Source: Clostridiales bacterium (lineage in GTDB: Bacteria > Bacillota_A > Clostridia > Saccharofermentanales > Saccharofermentanaceae). From it: DNA of 9,121 bases. This document shows, piece by piece, positions 1 to 6,499 of this stretch (its first letter is position 1; the number at the start of each line of letters is the position of its first letter). Location: positions 1-9,121 of the forward strand of contig JAILHZ010000181.1 in the NCBI GenBank assembly GCA_024695545.1, written 5' to 3'. The position numbers and the translations under genes are program-made. The notes beneath the pieces are model-generated. The model was not told the DNA's origin. It saw nothing but the letters and a program-made list of their open reading frames with translations, and did not search any database.

Positions 1-4
1 ACAA

Positions 5-60
5 TAAAAAATCCTCACGTTGATCTACCATTGGGGATGATATGGCCAAAGCGTGAGGAT
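5..60 (-). terminator. Inverted repeat, possible minus-strand Rho-independent terminator
   Basis: ATCCTCACG at 11-19 pairs perfectly with CGTGAGGAT at 52-60, giving a 9-bp stem. Only on the minus strand is the stem followed by a T-tract (complement of A6-A11), so it fits intrinsic termination of leftward transcription. The loop is about 32 nt, longer than usual, though small inner pairings (TTGG 31-34 with CCAA 46-49) could shorten it. No minus-strand protein gene lies to its right, so what it would terminate is unclear. It could instead be an operator or a remnant of a bidirectional terminator. Confidence 0.45.
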
Positions 61-101
61 GAGGATAATAGTATTGCCATCGATATTGAAGCTACGGTGA
101 C
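5..101 (-). ncRNA. Candidate minus-strand small RNA (promoter plus terminator only)
   Basis: A minus-strand promoter candidate (-35 at 136-131, -10 at 113-108) would start RNA near position 101. The inverted repeat with T-tract at 60-5 would end it after about 97 nt. The only reading frame inside is a 21-codon ATG frame (+ strand 80-15). It lacks a ribosome-binding site and runs into the terminator stem, so a noncoding RNA is likelier than a peptide. I recognise no known RNA family. The call rests wholly on spacing of promoter and terminator and has no homology support. Confidence 0.22.
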
Positions 102-107
102 AAGTTG

Positions 108-136
108 ATTGTAGTGTACAAACGAGTTCTTTTCAA
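108..136 (-). promoter_or_regulatory. Minus-strand sigma-A-type promoter candidate
   Basis: Read on the minus strand, TTGAAA (136-131) and TACAAT (113-108) are separated by exactly 17 nt. Each hexamer matches the sigma-A consensus at five of six positions. It points away from the AraC-type gene, towards the terminator-like repeat at 60-5. The -10 lies in a short palindrome, TTGTA-GTG-TACAA (109-121), that could be a regulator site. The match is good but not verified. Confidence 0.4.
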
Positions 137-143
137 TTAGAAT
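115..143 (+). promoter_or_regulatory. Plus-strand promoter candidate for the regulator operon
   Basis: TGTACA (115-120, four of six consensus positions) and TAGAAT (138-143, five of six) are 17 nt apart. This would start RNA near 150, about 40 nt before the regulator's ATG. It overlaps the minus-strand promoter candidate almost completely, and its -35 shares the TTGTA-GTG-TACAA palindrome (109-121). The two starts would therefore compete for polymerase. An alternative -10, TATAAC (156-161), has no good -35. Confidence 0.3.
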
Positions 144-190
144 AGTCCTTGATACTATAACAATATTTCGCGAAGGGGCAGTATCGATAA

Positions 191-1069
191 ATGTTAAATT
201 CTCTTGAAAATTCGCTGGGAATAGAATTTTCCGATGTAGAGTATCCTGTGAAAATCCGCCGTGACCGCATTTCGAGGTTTCCGAACTATGAGATGGAGAG
301 CCACTGGCATGACGATGTAGAATTCCTGATCGTGCAGAGCGGCAAGTTGATCGCATGCATTAACGGAGAGTCGGTCGAGGTTCATCCGGACGAGGGGCTT
401 TTTATTAATTCCAGGCAGATGCACAATGTGCATTCCGGCGGCAAGTTCGAGAGTGAATTTATCGTCGTGCGCTTTCATCCCGTACTCCTTTGTTCCACCA
501 ATGAGATCGAGAATCATTTTGTGCTTCCGGTCATTGAGAACGAGAACTTCCCGTACCAGGTCTTATCGCCGGAAGTCGCGTGGGAACGTAGTGTTCTTGA
601 CTCCCTTCTTCGTATATACTATATGAGATATGAGACGACGATGATGCTCGGCGCGCAGGGCCAGTTTTTCAGCATCTGGGAGCAGATCTTCCTTCATCTG
701 GGAAAAGCACCTGCCAAGAACAGAGAGAGCACTCCTCAGCTGACTCAGCTGAAGAACATGATCTCTTATATTGCCGCCAACTATCACGGCAAGATAACGC
801 TGGACGATATCCGTCTGTCGGGCAATGTCGGAAAGACGAGCTGCTGCCAGATATTCCAGAAATATCTGAACCAGACGCCGATCAACTATCTGACGGTGTT
901 CCGTCTGAGAAAGGGCGCGGAACTTCTGACGAAGACCGATATGCCGATCGTGGATATCGCGTACGAAGTAGGATTCTCGGGGGCAAGTTATTTTGCCGAG
1001 GCATTTAAGAAACACATGGGAGAGATGCCCAGTGAGTACAGAAAGAAGCGCCGGGCGATGCTCGAGTGA
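191..1069 (+). CDS. AraC-family transcriptional regulator with N-terminal cupin domain
   Basis: A 292-residue protein with the usual AraC/XylS layout. The N-terminal half is a cupin-like sensor domain. Cupin motif 1 is visible as H38-x-H40-x3-E44-x6-G51, and motif 2 runs from P66 through G69 to H78. The C-terminal third (about 185-287) is the double helix-turn-helix DNA-binding domain. Its second half has the family hallmark IVDIAYEVGFSGASYFAEAF (253-272) followed by the usual G-x-x-P-S-E-Y-R-K-K ending. The ATG at 191 has only a weak, distant purine stretch (GAAGGGG, 172-178). It is the first gene of the unit, followed 9 bases later by the small Cys-rich gene and then by two ABC exporter halves. 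By position it probably controls that exporter. The ligand cannot be read from sequence; no sugar-use genes sit nearby, so a sugar ligand is not supported. Confidence 0.9.
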   Translation: MLNSLENSLGIEFSDVEYPVKIRRDRISRFPNYEMESHWHDDVEFLIVQSGKLIACINGESVEVHPDEGLFINSRQMHNVHSGGKFESEFIVVRFHPVLLCSTNEIENHFVLPVIENENFPYQVLSPEVAWERSVLDSLLRIYYMRYETTMMLGAQGQFFSIWEQIFLHLGKAPAKNRESTPQLTQLKNMISYIAANYHGKITLDDIRLSGNVGKTSCCQIFQKYLNQTPINYLTVFRLRKGAELLTKTDMPIVDIAYEVGFSGASYFAEAFKKHMGEMPSEYRKKRRAMLE

Positions 1070-1078
1070 GGAGAAGAT

Positions 1079-1252
1079 ATGAGTGATTGCGAAAGATGTT
1101 CGAACTACGTATATGACGATGTCGAGGACGGTTATTTCTGCGAGGCGCCGATCGATCAGGATGCCTGGGAGCGCCTGATGGAAGGGTCGCAGAAAGCGTG
1201 TCCGTACTACATCGAAGACGGAGAGTATAAGACAGTAAATAAGCAGATCTAG
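1079..1252 (+). CDS. Small four-cysteine protein, DUF6472-like, function unknown
   Basis: A 57-residue protein beginning MSDCERCSNYVYDD. It is well placed: the ribosome-binding sequence GAGGAG (1068-1073) overlaps the regulator's stop codon, and the ATG follows 5 nt later, which suggests translational coupling. Four cysteines (C4, C7, C21, C41) are arranged C-x2-C-x13-C-x19-C with a CPYY motif at the last. This could form a small metal site such as a zinc knuckle, though metal binding is inference. From memory it resembles the short clostridial family named DUF6472, which has no established role. The protein is acidic, with no signal peptide and no membrane span, so it is probably cytoplasmic. 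Its place between the regulator and the exporter suggests an accessory or sensing role, but nothing in the sequence proves that. Confidence 0.8.
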   Translation: MSDCERCSNYVYDDVEDGYFCEAPIDQDAWERLMEGSQKACPYYIEDGEYKTVNKQI

Positions 1253-1271
1253 TAAGCCGGATCCCCGGCGG

Positions 1272-1290
1272 GACATAAGTTTGACATAAG
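1272..1290 (+). repeat. Short direct repeat GACATAAG, two copies 11 bp apart
   Basis: GACATAAG occurs at 1272-1279 and again at 1283-1290, one helical turn apart, in the 73-bp gap before the first ABC gene. The second copy contains TTGACA (1281-1286), but no acceptable -10 lies 16-18 nt downstream. The repeat could be a half-site pair for a regulator such as the upstream AraC-type protein, or it could be chance. A 5-bp hairpin, GCCGG-ATCC-CCGGC (1256-1269), lies just before it and has no T-tract. Confidence 0.25.
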
Positions 1291-1325
1291 GAAGACAGAC
1301 ATTAGAGGGGTTATTAAGAGGGTAT

Positions 1326-3089
1326 ATGAGAAAGAAGTACAGAGAACTGTTTCATGAGATGAAACCATACCGGCTGGAGTTTATCCTGGGTCCGGCAGCG
1401 AAGCTTTTCGAGGCGATCCTCGAGCTGTTCCTGCCGATCCTGATGGGTAAGATCGTAGATACCGGCTTCTCGTCGGAGAGCAAAGGATTCATCGTCCGTA
1501 CCGCGCTTCTGATGTTCGGTATGGCGGCGATGGGACTTGCGGCTGCGGCAGTCTGCCAGTACTGCGCGGCGCGTGCCTGCTCGGGCGTCGGCGCGCGACT
1601 TCGTGACAGGCTTCTGACCAAGGTGAATTCGCTTTCCGTGGCACAGCAGGAAAAGTGCGGCGTATCTTTTCTGAACGTTGCGATGACCTCGGATGTCAAC
1701 CAGGTCTGCACGGGTGTGTCGATGTTTATCCGACTGGTATTCCGTGCACCGTTTATCACGATCGGCGGTATCGTCGCGGCGATCATTCTGGATGCGCCGA
1801 TGTCGATCGTTATCGGATTCGGATCGTTCCTGTTCCTGATCACACTTCTGTCGATCATCCGCGTGACATTTGTGCGCTACAGGATCGTTCAGAAAAAACT
1901 CGATAATATCAGCGGCGTTGTCAATGAGCGTCTCGCAGGCATCCGTGTTGTACGTGCTTTTTCGCGTGAAAAGCACCATCAGGACCTGACTGATGAGGCC
2001 AGCTCGATCTATGCGGATGAGACGATCTCGGTTGCGAAGTACTCCGCGCTTCTCCGCCCGATCACGATCCTCATCATGAACGCATCCGTCGTCTTCATTC
2101 TCTGGATCGGCGGTTACCGCATCGATGGCGGTGTCATTACGGCCGGCATGCTTCTTACTTTCATCAACTATATTTTCAGCATCTTCGACGAGCTTAATAA
2201 AGTCGGAAACCTCGTAGTTATTTTCTCGCGTTCTTTCGTCTCGGCGGAGCGTATCGAGGGAGTCCTTGAGATGGTGCCCGAGAAGCGTGAGCCGGAGACC
2301 GGAGCGGAGGCAGAGGACCACGATGACAAGGCGATCGTGAAGTGGAAGAATGTTTCCTTCTCGTACCTTTCCGGCAAGGAAGACTCGGAAGAATATTACG
2401 CACTGAAGGATGTTTCCTTCGAACTCCGAAAAGGGGAGAAGCTCGGTATCATCGGCACGACCGGTTCCGGTAAGTCGACGATCATCGCGCTGCTTCTTCG
2501 ACTCTATGAGATCGAGAAAGGTCATATCTATGTCGGCGGCAAGTCCATCGCGGCGCTCTCGGACAGCGAACTCCGAAGCAAGATGGCGCCGGTGTTCCAG
2601 ACGACCTCACTCTTCGAGGGAACGATCCGCGACAACCTGAATCTCGGCCGTAAGGAGCCTCTCTCTGACGAAGAGTTCAAAGCCCGCTGCGAGGTTGCTC
2701 AGGCATGGGATTTCATCTGCGAGAAGGGCGGTCCCGACGCGCGTGTCGAGCCGAAGGGCAAGAACTTCTCCGGCGGCCAGCGCCAGCGTCTGTCGATCGC
2801 GCGTGCGCTCTGCACGGACAGCGAGATCCTGCTTCTCGATGACGCGACGGCAGCACTCGATAAGGACACTTCCGCGAAGTTCTCGGCCGCTCTTGCCGAG
2901 CATGCGAAGACACATAACCGGACGGTCGTCGAGATCTCTTCGAAGATCAACGAGATCGCCGATTCCGACTGGATCATCGTTCTTGATAACGGATCCGTAG
3001 TCGGTCAGGGAAAGCACGACGCACTTCTTAAAGAGTGCGAGGCATACGCGCGCATTGCCGCATCTCAGGAGATGGGAGGTGTGGAATAA
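1326..3089 (+). CDS. ABC exporter half, degenerate ATP-site subunit (permease-ATPase fusion)
   Basis: A 587-residue half-transporter. The membrane domain has about six spans (roughly 17-40, 56-80, 132-155, 157-178, 244-263, 270-292), and the nucleotide-binding domain spans about 337-580. Walker A is G377-T378-T379-G380-S381-G382-K383-S384-T385, the Q-loop is Q425 and the signature is F481-S-G-G-Q485. Walker B ends D505-D506, with Asp where the catalytic Glu is expected. The switch His of the H-loop is Ser539 (ISSK in place of the usual IAHR). Both changes are typical of the degenerate site of heterodimeric exporters such as LmrCD, BmrCD and TM287/288, so it should pair with the next gene's product. 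The ATG at 1326 has a close-spaced GAGGG (1318-1322), a poor spacing; M12 at 1359 has no better site. Substrate unknown: drugs, lipids or peptides are all possible. Confidence 0.93.
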   Translation: MRKKYRELFHEMKPYRLEFILGPAAKLFEAILELFLPILMGKIVDTGFSSESKGFIVRTALLMFGMAAMGLAAAAVCQYCAARACSGVGARLRDRLLTKVNSLSVAQQEKCGVSFLNVAMTSDVNQVCTGVSMFIRLVFRAPFITIGGIVAAIILDAPMSIVIGFGSFLFLITLLSIIRVTFVRYRIVQKKLDNISGVVNERLAGIRVVRAFSREKHHQDLTDEASSIYADETISVAKYSALLRPITILIMNASVVFILWIGGYRIDGGVITAGMLLTFINYIFSIFDELNKVGNLVVIFSRSFVSAERIEGVLEMVPEKREPETGAEAEDHDDKAIVKWKNVSFSYLSGKEDSEEYYALKDVSFELRKGEKLGIIGTTGSGKSTIIALLLRLYEIEKGHIYVGGKSIAALSDSELRSKMAPVFQTTSLFEGTIRDNLNLGRKEPLSDEEFKARCEVAQAWDFICEKGGPDARVEPKGKNFSGGQRQRLSIARALCTDSEILLLDDATAALDKDTSAKFSAALAEHAKTHNRTVVEISSKINEIADSDWIIVLDNGSVVGQGKHDALLKECEAYARIAASQEMGGVE

Positions 3090-4846
3090 TGGCTAAGGAT
3101 TCAATGCTCAGCGGAATGGGTAACCTCTCACCGGATGCGGCGAAGATGTCGGACGCCAAGAGCCGCGTCTCCATGAAGGATCTTGCTGCGCTTCTGCGCT
3201 TTACCGGCACATCGAAGTTCTCGATCGTGCTCCTGATCCTCGCAGCCATCTTCAGCGGCGGACTTCAGGTCGTTGCTCCTGCATTCCTCGGTAATACGAT
3301 CGATAACATGGGCGAGGCCGGAAACGTCGATCTGAAGTATCTCGGCATTCACGCCCTGATCCTTCTCGGCATGTATCTTGTCGCGGCGCTCTTTACGTGG
3401 GTCGTCAGCTACTATGCCAATGTCGTTGCCGCGAAGACTTCTCTTGAGGTTCGAAAAGCACTGTCGCTGAAGCTTACGAAGCTTCCTGTTTCTTTCTACG
3501 ATACGCATCCGCAGGGCGATACGGCGACGCACTTTATCAACGACGCGGATGCCATCGCCGAAGGTATGCTGCAGGGTCTTCTGAACTTCTTTACCGTTGT
3601 GGTGACGATACTCGGCACGGTCGGCTTCATGGTATTCATCAGCTGGAAGATGACACTGATCATTCTCCCGATGGCGGTCCTCATGATCTGGTCGGCAACC
3701 ACGATCGCGAAGAAGACGACGAAGTACTTCAAGTCCCAGCAGAACCTCGTGGGCAGCATCTCCGGAGACGTGGAGGAGAACCTTTACGGCAGACGCGAGA
3801 TCAAGGCATTCGGATGCGAGGAGAAGTTCCTCGATTCCTTCCGCGAAAAGAACGAACAGCTCAACAAGTCGTCCGTTACGGCGCAGTTTGCTTCGTCCCT
3901 TCCGAACCCGGTAACACGCTTTGTTGACAGTACAGCCTATATTCTCATCGGTGCACTCGGTGTGTGGTTCGGCGGACTTACCGCAGGTAACATCACCACG
4001 TTCATCCTCTACTGGAAGAACTTCAGTAAGCCGATCAACGACCTGACGAATATCACGACACAGATCATGGCGGCGTTCGCATCACTGGGCCGTGTATTTG
4101 CGATCCTCGACCTTCCGGAGGAAACTCCCGATGCGGAAATCGAAGCGGAAACAGCTTCCGGGGAAAAATCAGCAAGTGAACTGAACGAAAAGAAATCAAG
4201 TGAGGGAGAAGTGCTTTTCGAGCACGTGACTTTCGGGTATACTTCCGACAAGAAGATCTTTGACGACTTCAGTCTCGCTGTCGAACCCGGCCAGAAGATC
4301 GCGATCATCGGCCCGACAGGATGCGGGAAGACGACACTCATGAACCTGCTGATGCGGTTCTACGAGCCGGATTCCGGACGGATCCTGATCGACGGGAAAG
4401 ACATTAAGGATATGCCCAGATCGGAGCTTCGCAGAAGGTTCGGTATGGTACTCCAGGAGACGTGGCTGCTCGAGCGGTCCATCCGCGACAACATCGCGTA
4501 CGGACGTCCGGATGCCACAGACGAAGAGGTGATCGCGGCGGCCAAAGCGGCACGTGCACACGGCTTCATCAAGCGACTGCCGGACGGCTATGATACGATC
4601 CCCGGAAAGGAGATCTCGCTGTCGGAAGGACAGAAGCAGCTTCTGTGTATCGCGAGAGTGCTCCTGATGGATCCGGATCTCCTCATCCTCGATGAGGCGA
4701 CATCCGCGGTCGATACCCTGACGGAGAAGCGTATCGTCGAAGCCTTCGATAATATGACAAGCGGGCGTACGGGATTCATCATCGCCCACAGACTTTCGAC
4801 CATTGCGGGTGCCGATCAGGTCATCACGCTGGGGAAGAAAAAGTAA
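3089..4846 (+). CDS. ABC exporter half, catalytically competent partner (permease-ATPase fusion)
   Basis: A 585-residue half-transporter. An N-terminal extension of about 30 residues precedes the membrane domain (about 40-335), then comes a Glu/Ser-rich linker (about 343-373) and the ATPase domain. Walker A is G408-P-T-G-C-G-K414-T-T and the Q-loop is Q456. Walker B ends D535-E536 with the catalytic Glu present, and the switch His is H567. The signature is L511-S-E-G-Q515 instead of LSGGQ. So this chain supplies the good Walker/His set and the weak signature, the mirror image of its partner. Start choice: ATG at 3089 overlaps the previous stop (TAATG) and has GGGAGGT at 3074-3080. The in-frame upstream start at 3035 would overlap the partner by 18 codons for no reason. 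The C-terminus ends only 18 residues after H567 (VITLGKKK), without the roughly 30 residues that usually follow. Confidence 0.93.
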   Translation: MAKDSMLSGMGNLSPDAAKMSDAKSRVSMKDLAALLRFTGTSKFSIVLLILAAIFSGGLQVVAPAFLGNTIDNMGEAGNVDLKYLGIHALILLGMYLVAALFTWVVSYYANVVAAKTSLEVRKALSLKLTKLPVSFYDTHPQGDTATHFINDADAIAEGMLQGLLNFFTVVVTILGTVGFMVFISWKMTLIILPMAVLMIWSATTIAKKTTKYFKSQQNLVGSISGDVEENLYGRREIKAFGCEEKFLDSFREKNEQLNKSSVTAQFASSLPNPVTRFVDSTAYILIGALGVWFGGLTAGNITTFILYWKNFSKPINDLTNITTQIMAAFASLGRVFAILDLPEETPDAEIEAETASGEKSASELNEKKSSEGEVLFEHVTFGYTSDKKIFDDFSLAVEPGQKIAIIGPTGCGKTTLMNLLMRFYEPDSGRILIDGKDIKDMPRSELRRRFGMVLQETWLLERSIRDNIAYGRPDATDEEVIAAAKAARAHGFIKRLPDGYDTIPGKEISLSEGQKQLLCIARVLLMDPDLLILDEATSAVDTLTEKRIVEAFDNMTSGRTGFIIAHRLSTIAGADQVITLGKKK

Positions 4847-4862
4847 ATAAGCAAACCCAATG

Positions 4863-4893
4863 GCGGGCCGGATTAACGGCCCGCTTTTTGTTT
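4863..4893 (+). terminator. Rho-independent terminator of the exporter operon
   Basis: GCGGGCCG (4863-4870) pairs perfectly with CGGCCCGC (4877-4884) around a GATTAA loop, followed by TTTTTGTTT. It begins 16 bases after the second ABC stop codon and cleanly ends the regulator/exporter unit. Confidence 0.93.
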
Positions 4894-4930
4894 GAAAGGA
4901 GGGGTAATCTTTACGAGGGAAGGTTCAACT

Positions 4931-4956
4931 CGAAACGTTACGCGCAAGCGCTTTTC
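4931..4956 (+). promoter_or_regulatory. Possible operator: two CG-centred palindromic cores upstream of the sodium pump
   Basis: AACGTT (4934-4939) and AAGCGCTT (4946-4953) lie 13 bp apart, centre to centre. AAGCGCTT resembles the core of LacI/CcpA-type operators, but the flanks fit the catabolite-responsive consensus poorly (about six of ten fixed positions). They sit roughly 50-70 bp upstream of the -35 candidate, a position suited to activation as much as repression. This is a suggestion only. I saw nothing else in the rest of the 4894-5000 stretch, which contains a GGAGGGG at 4898-4904 but no start codon after it. Confidence 0.2.
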
Positions 4957-5000
4957 GGGCAATTGAAAATCAGTGAATTTTTAATGGATTTTTCCTTGTG

Positions 5001-5029
5001 TTGACATAGTATTTCCTATATACTGATAT
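5001..5029 (+). promoter_or_regulatory. oadA: Promoter candidate for the oxaloacetate decarboxylase operon
   Basis: A perfect -35 box TTGACA (5001-5006) is followed after 17 nt by TGATAT (5024-5029), a weak -10 (three of six positions). A better-looking TATACT (5019-5024) is only 12 nt from the -35 and could be used only with a different, poor -35 near 4996. Either choice gives a leader of about 75-85 nt. A perfect -35 with an imperfect -10 often means activator help, but that is inference. Confidence 0.5.
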
Positions 5030-5031
5030 AC

Positions 5032-5064
5032 GGAAAAAGTTGGGTTTTCTCACACCCTTTTTCC
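5032..5064 (+). other. Hairpin in the 5' leader of the sodium-pump operon
   Basis: GGAAAAAG (5032-5039) is complementary to CTTTTTCC (5057-5064). Further GG/CC pairs are possible inside (5042-5043 with 5055-5056). It lies at the very start of the predicted transcript, about 30 bases before the ribosome-binding site. No T-tract follows, so it is not a terminator. It may stabilise the mRNA 5' end; I recognise no riboswitch family. Confidence 0.4.
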
Positions 5065-5111
5065 CTAATAAATGTTTTCAAAAAAATACATATAAGGAGA
5101 GGCTCGTTGTT

Positions 5112-6494
5112 ATGAAAGTAAACATTACTGAGACCGTACTGCGTGATGCGAACCAGTCGTTGATCGCAACCAGAATGCCGTTTTCGGATTTCGAAGGCAT
5201 CCTGGAGACACTGGACAATGCGGGTTATTACTCGCTCGAGTGCTGGGGAGGCGCAACATTTGATTCCTGCCTGCGTTACCTCGATGAAGATCCGTGGGAG
5301 AGACTGAGAAAGATCAAGGCAGTCTGCAAGAAGACTCCGCTTCAGATGCTCATCCGCGGCCAGAACATCCTCGGATACAAGCACTATCCGGATGATGTCG
5401 TAAGACTATTCTGCCGTAAGGCGGCTGAGAATGGTATGGATATCTTCCGTATCTTCGACGCACTCAATGACTTCCGTAACATCGAAGTCTGCATCGACGA
5501 AGTTAAGAAGTGCGGCAAGCATGCACAGGGCTGCATCTGCTACACGACCTCTCCTGTACATACGATCGAGAAGTATGTTGAGATGGGTAAGGAACTTGAG
5601 AAGATGGGTGTTGACTCCATCGCCATCAAGGATATGGCCGGTATCTGCAGCCCGAAGGAAGCTTATGATCTTGTAAAAGCACTCAAGGGTGCGGTCAAGG
5701 TTCCGATCTTCTTCCACACACACCACACCACAGGCCTCGGCGCAATGACCCTGATGAAGGCAGTTGAAGCAGGCTGCGACGGTATTGACTGTGCTATCTC
5801 CACATTCGGCGGCGGTACATCCCAGCCGGCAACTGAGTCCATGGATTACGCACTCGGCCAGTTCGGTTACGAGTCCGGCCTGAACAAAGACATGCTGAAG
5901 GAGATCGCTGATTACTTCAAGCCGATCAGAAAGAAATTCCTCGACGAAGGAAGACTTAATCCGGAAGTTATGGGTATCAAGGCTGACATTCTGAAGTATC
6001 AGGTTCCGGGCGGCATGCTCTCTAACATGATCGCGAACCTCAAGGATCTGAACGCTCTGGATAAGTTCGACGACGCACTCGCTGAGATCCCGGCAGTCCG
6101 TAAGGATATGGGTTATCCGCCGCTCGTTACACCTCTTTCCCAGATGGTTGGTAACCAGGCAGTTCAGAACGTACTCACAGGTACGAAGTACAAGACCATC
6201 TCCAAGGAGATCAAGGCTTACCTCAGAGGTGAGTACGGCCGTGCACCGGGTGAAGTATCCCAGGAGCTCATCGACAAGTGCTGGAAGCCGGAAGAACTCG
6301 TTCAGGGCAGATTTGCTGATTCCCTCGAGCCGGCATTTGAAAAGACAAAGGCTGAGCTTGGCAAGAAGGCAAGATCCGATGAGGATGTTCTCTCCTACAT
6401 CGCTTTCCCGCAGGTAGCTGAGAAGTTCTTCGAAGCACGTGAAGAGAAAGAGTCCAACACGGTGAACTACACCATCGAGAAGAAGGAGGATTGA
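5112..6494 (+). CDS. oadA: Oxaloacetate decarboxylase alpha subunit (5S-type carboxyltransferase), no biotin domain
   Basis: A 460-residue carboxyltransferase that takes CO2 from oxaloacetate and passes it to biotin, leaving pyruvate. The N-terminal TIM-barrel (to about 290) has the metal ligands expected from transcarboxylase 5S: D12 in RDANQSL, K173 in AIKDMAG (the lysine carbamylated in the family), and H202 and H204 in FHTHHTTG. R82-G-Q-N and T236-S-Q-P are substrate-site motifs shared with pyruvate carboxylase. The conserved PYC/OADA helical domain fills about 295-445. It stops there: single-chain OadA proteins run to about 590 residues with a C-terminal biotinyl domain, which here is a separate gene. 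ATG at 5112 follows AAGGAGAGG (5094-5102); an in-frame TTG at 5040 has no such site and lies in the leader. First gene of a four-gene operon. A pyruvate carboxylase subunit B role is possible but less likely beside OadB. Confidence 0.92.
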   Translation: MKVNITETVLRDANQSLIATRMPFSDFEGILETLDNAGYYSLECWGGATFDSCLRYLDEDPWERLRKIKAVCKKTPLQMLIRGQNILGYKHYPDDVVRLFCRKAAENGMDIFRIFDALNDFRNIEVCIDEVKKCGKHAQGCICYTTSPVHTIEKYVEMGKELEKMGVDSIAIKDMAGICSPKEAYDLVKALKGAVKVPIFFHTHHTTGLGAMTLMKAVEAGCDGIDCAISTFGGGTSQPATESMDYALGQFGYESGLNKDMLKEIADYFKPIRKKFLDEGRLNPEVMGIKADILKYQVPGGMLSNMIANLKDLNALDKFDDALAEIPAVRKDMGYPPLVTPLSQMVGNQAVQNVLTGTKYKTISKEIKAYLRGEYGRAPGEVSQELIDKCWKPEELVQGRFADSLEPAFEKTKAELGKKARSDEDVLSYIAFPQVAEKFFEAREEKESNTVNYTIEKKED

Positions 6495-6499
6495 TCTTC

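Noticed and set aside
1256..1269. Hairpin GCCGG-ATCC-CCGGC after the small Cys-rich gene
   Set aside because: Only 5 bp and no T-tract, so not a convincing terminator; the operon probably reads through.
563..1276. Minus-strand open frame overlapping the regulator and the small Cys-rich gene
   Set aside because: Both plus-strand genes have ribosome-binding sites and family motifs; the minus frame has neither.
1314..2525. Long minus-strand open frame (403 codons) opposite the first ABC gene
   Set aside because: Lies entirely antisense to a clear ABC exporter with all its motifs. The translation is rich in Arg, Asp and His with no domain, typical of a codon-bias shadow.
3035..3088. Upstream in-frame start for the second ABC gene
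   Set aside because: Would overlap the first ABC gene by 18 codons. ATG at 3089 has GGGAGGT and the common TAATG stop-start overlap.
5040..5111. In-frame upstream TTG start for oadA adding 24 residues
   Set aside because: No Shine-Dalgarno sequence before it, and it falls in the leader hairpin. The ATG at 5112 has AAGGAGAGG and the conserved family N-terminus (MKVNITETVLRDANQS).
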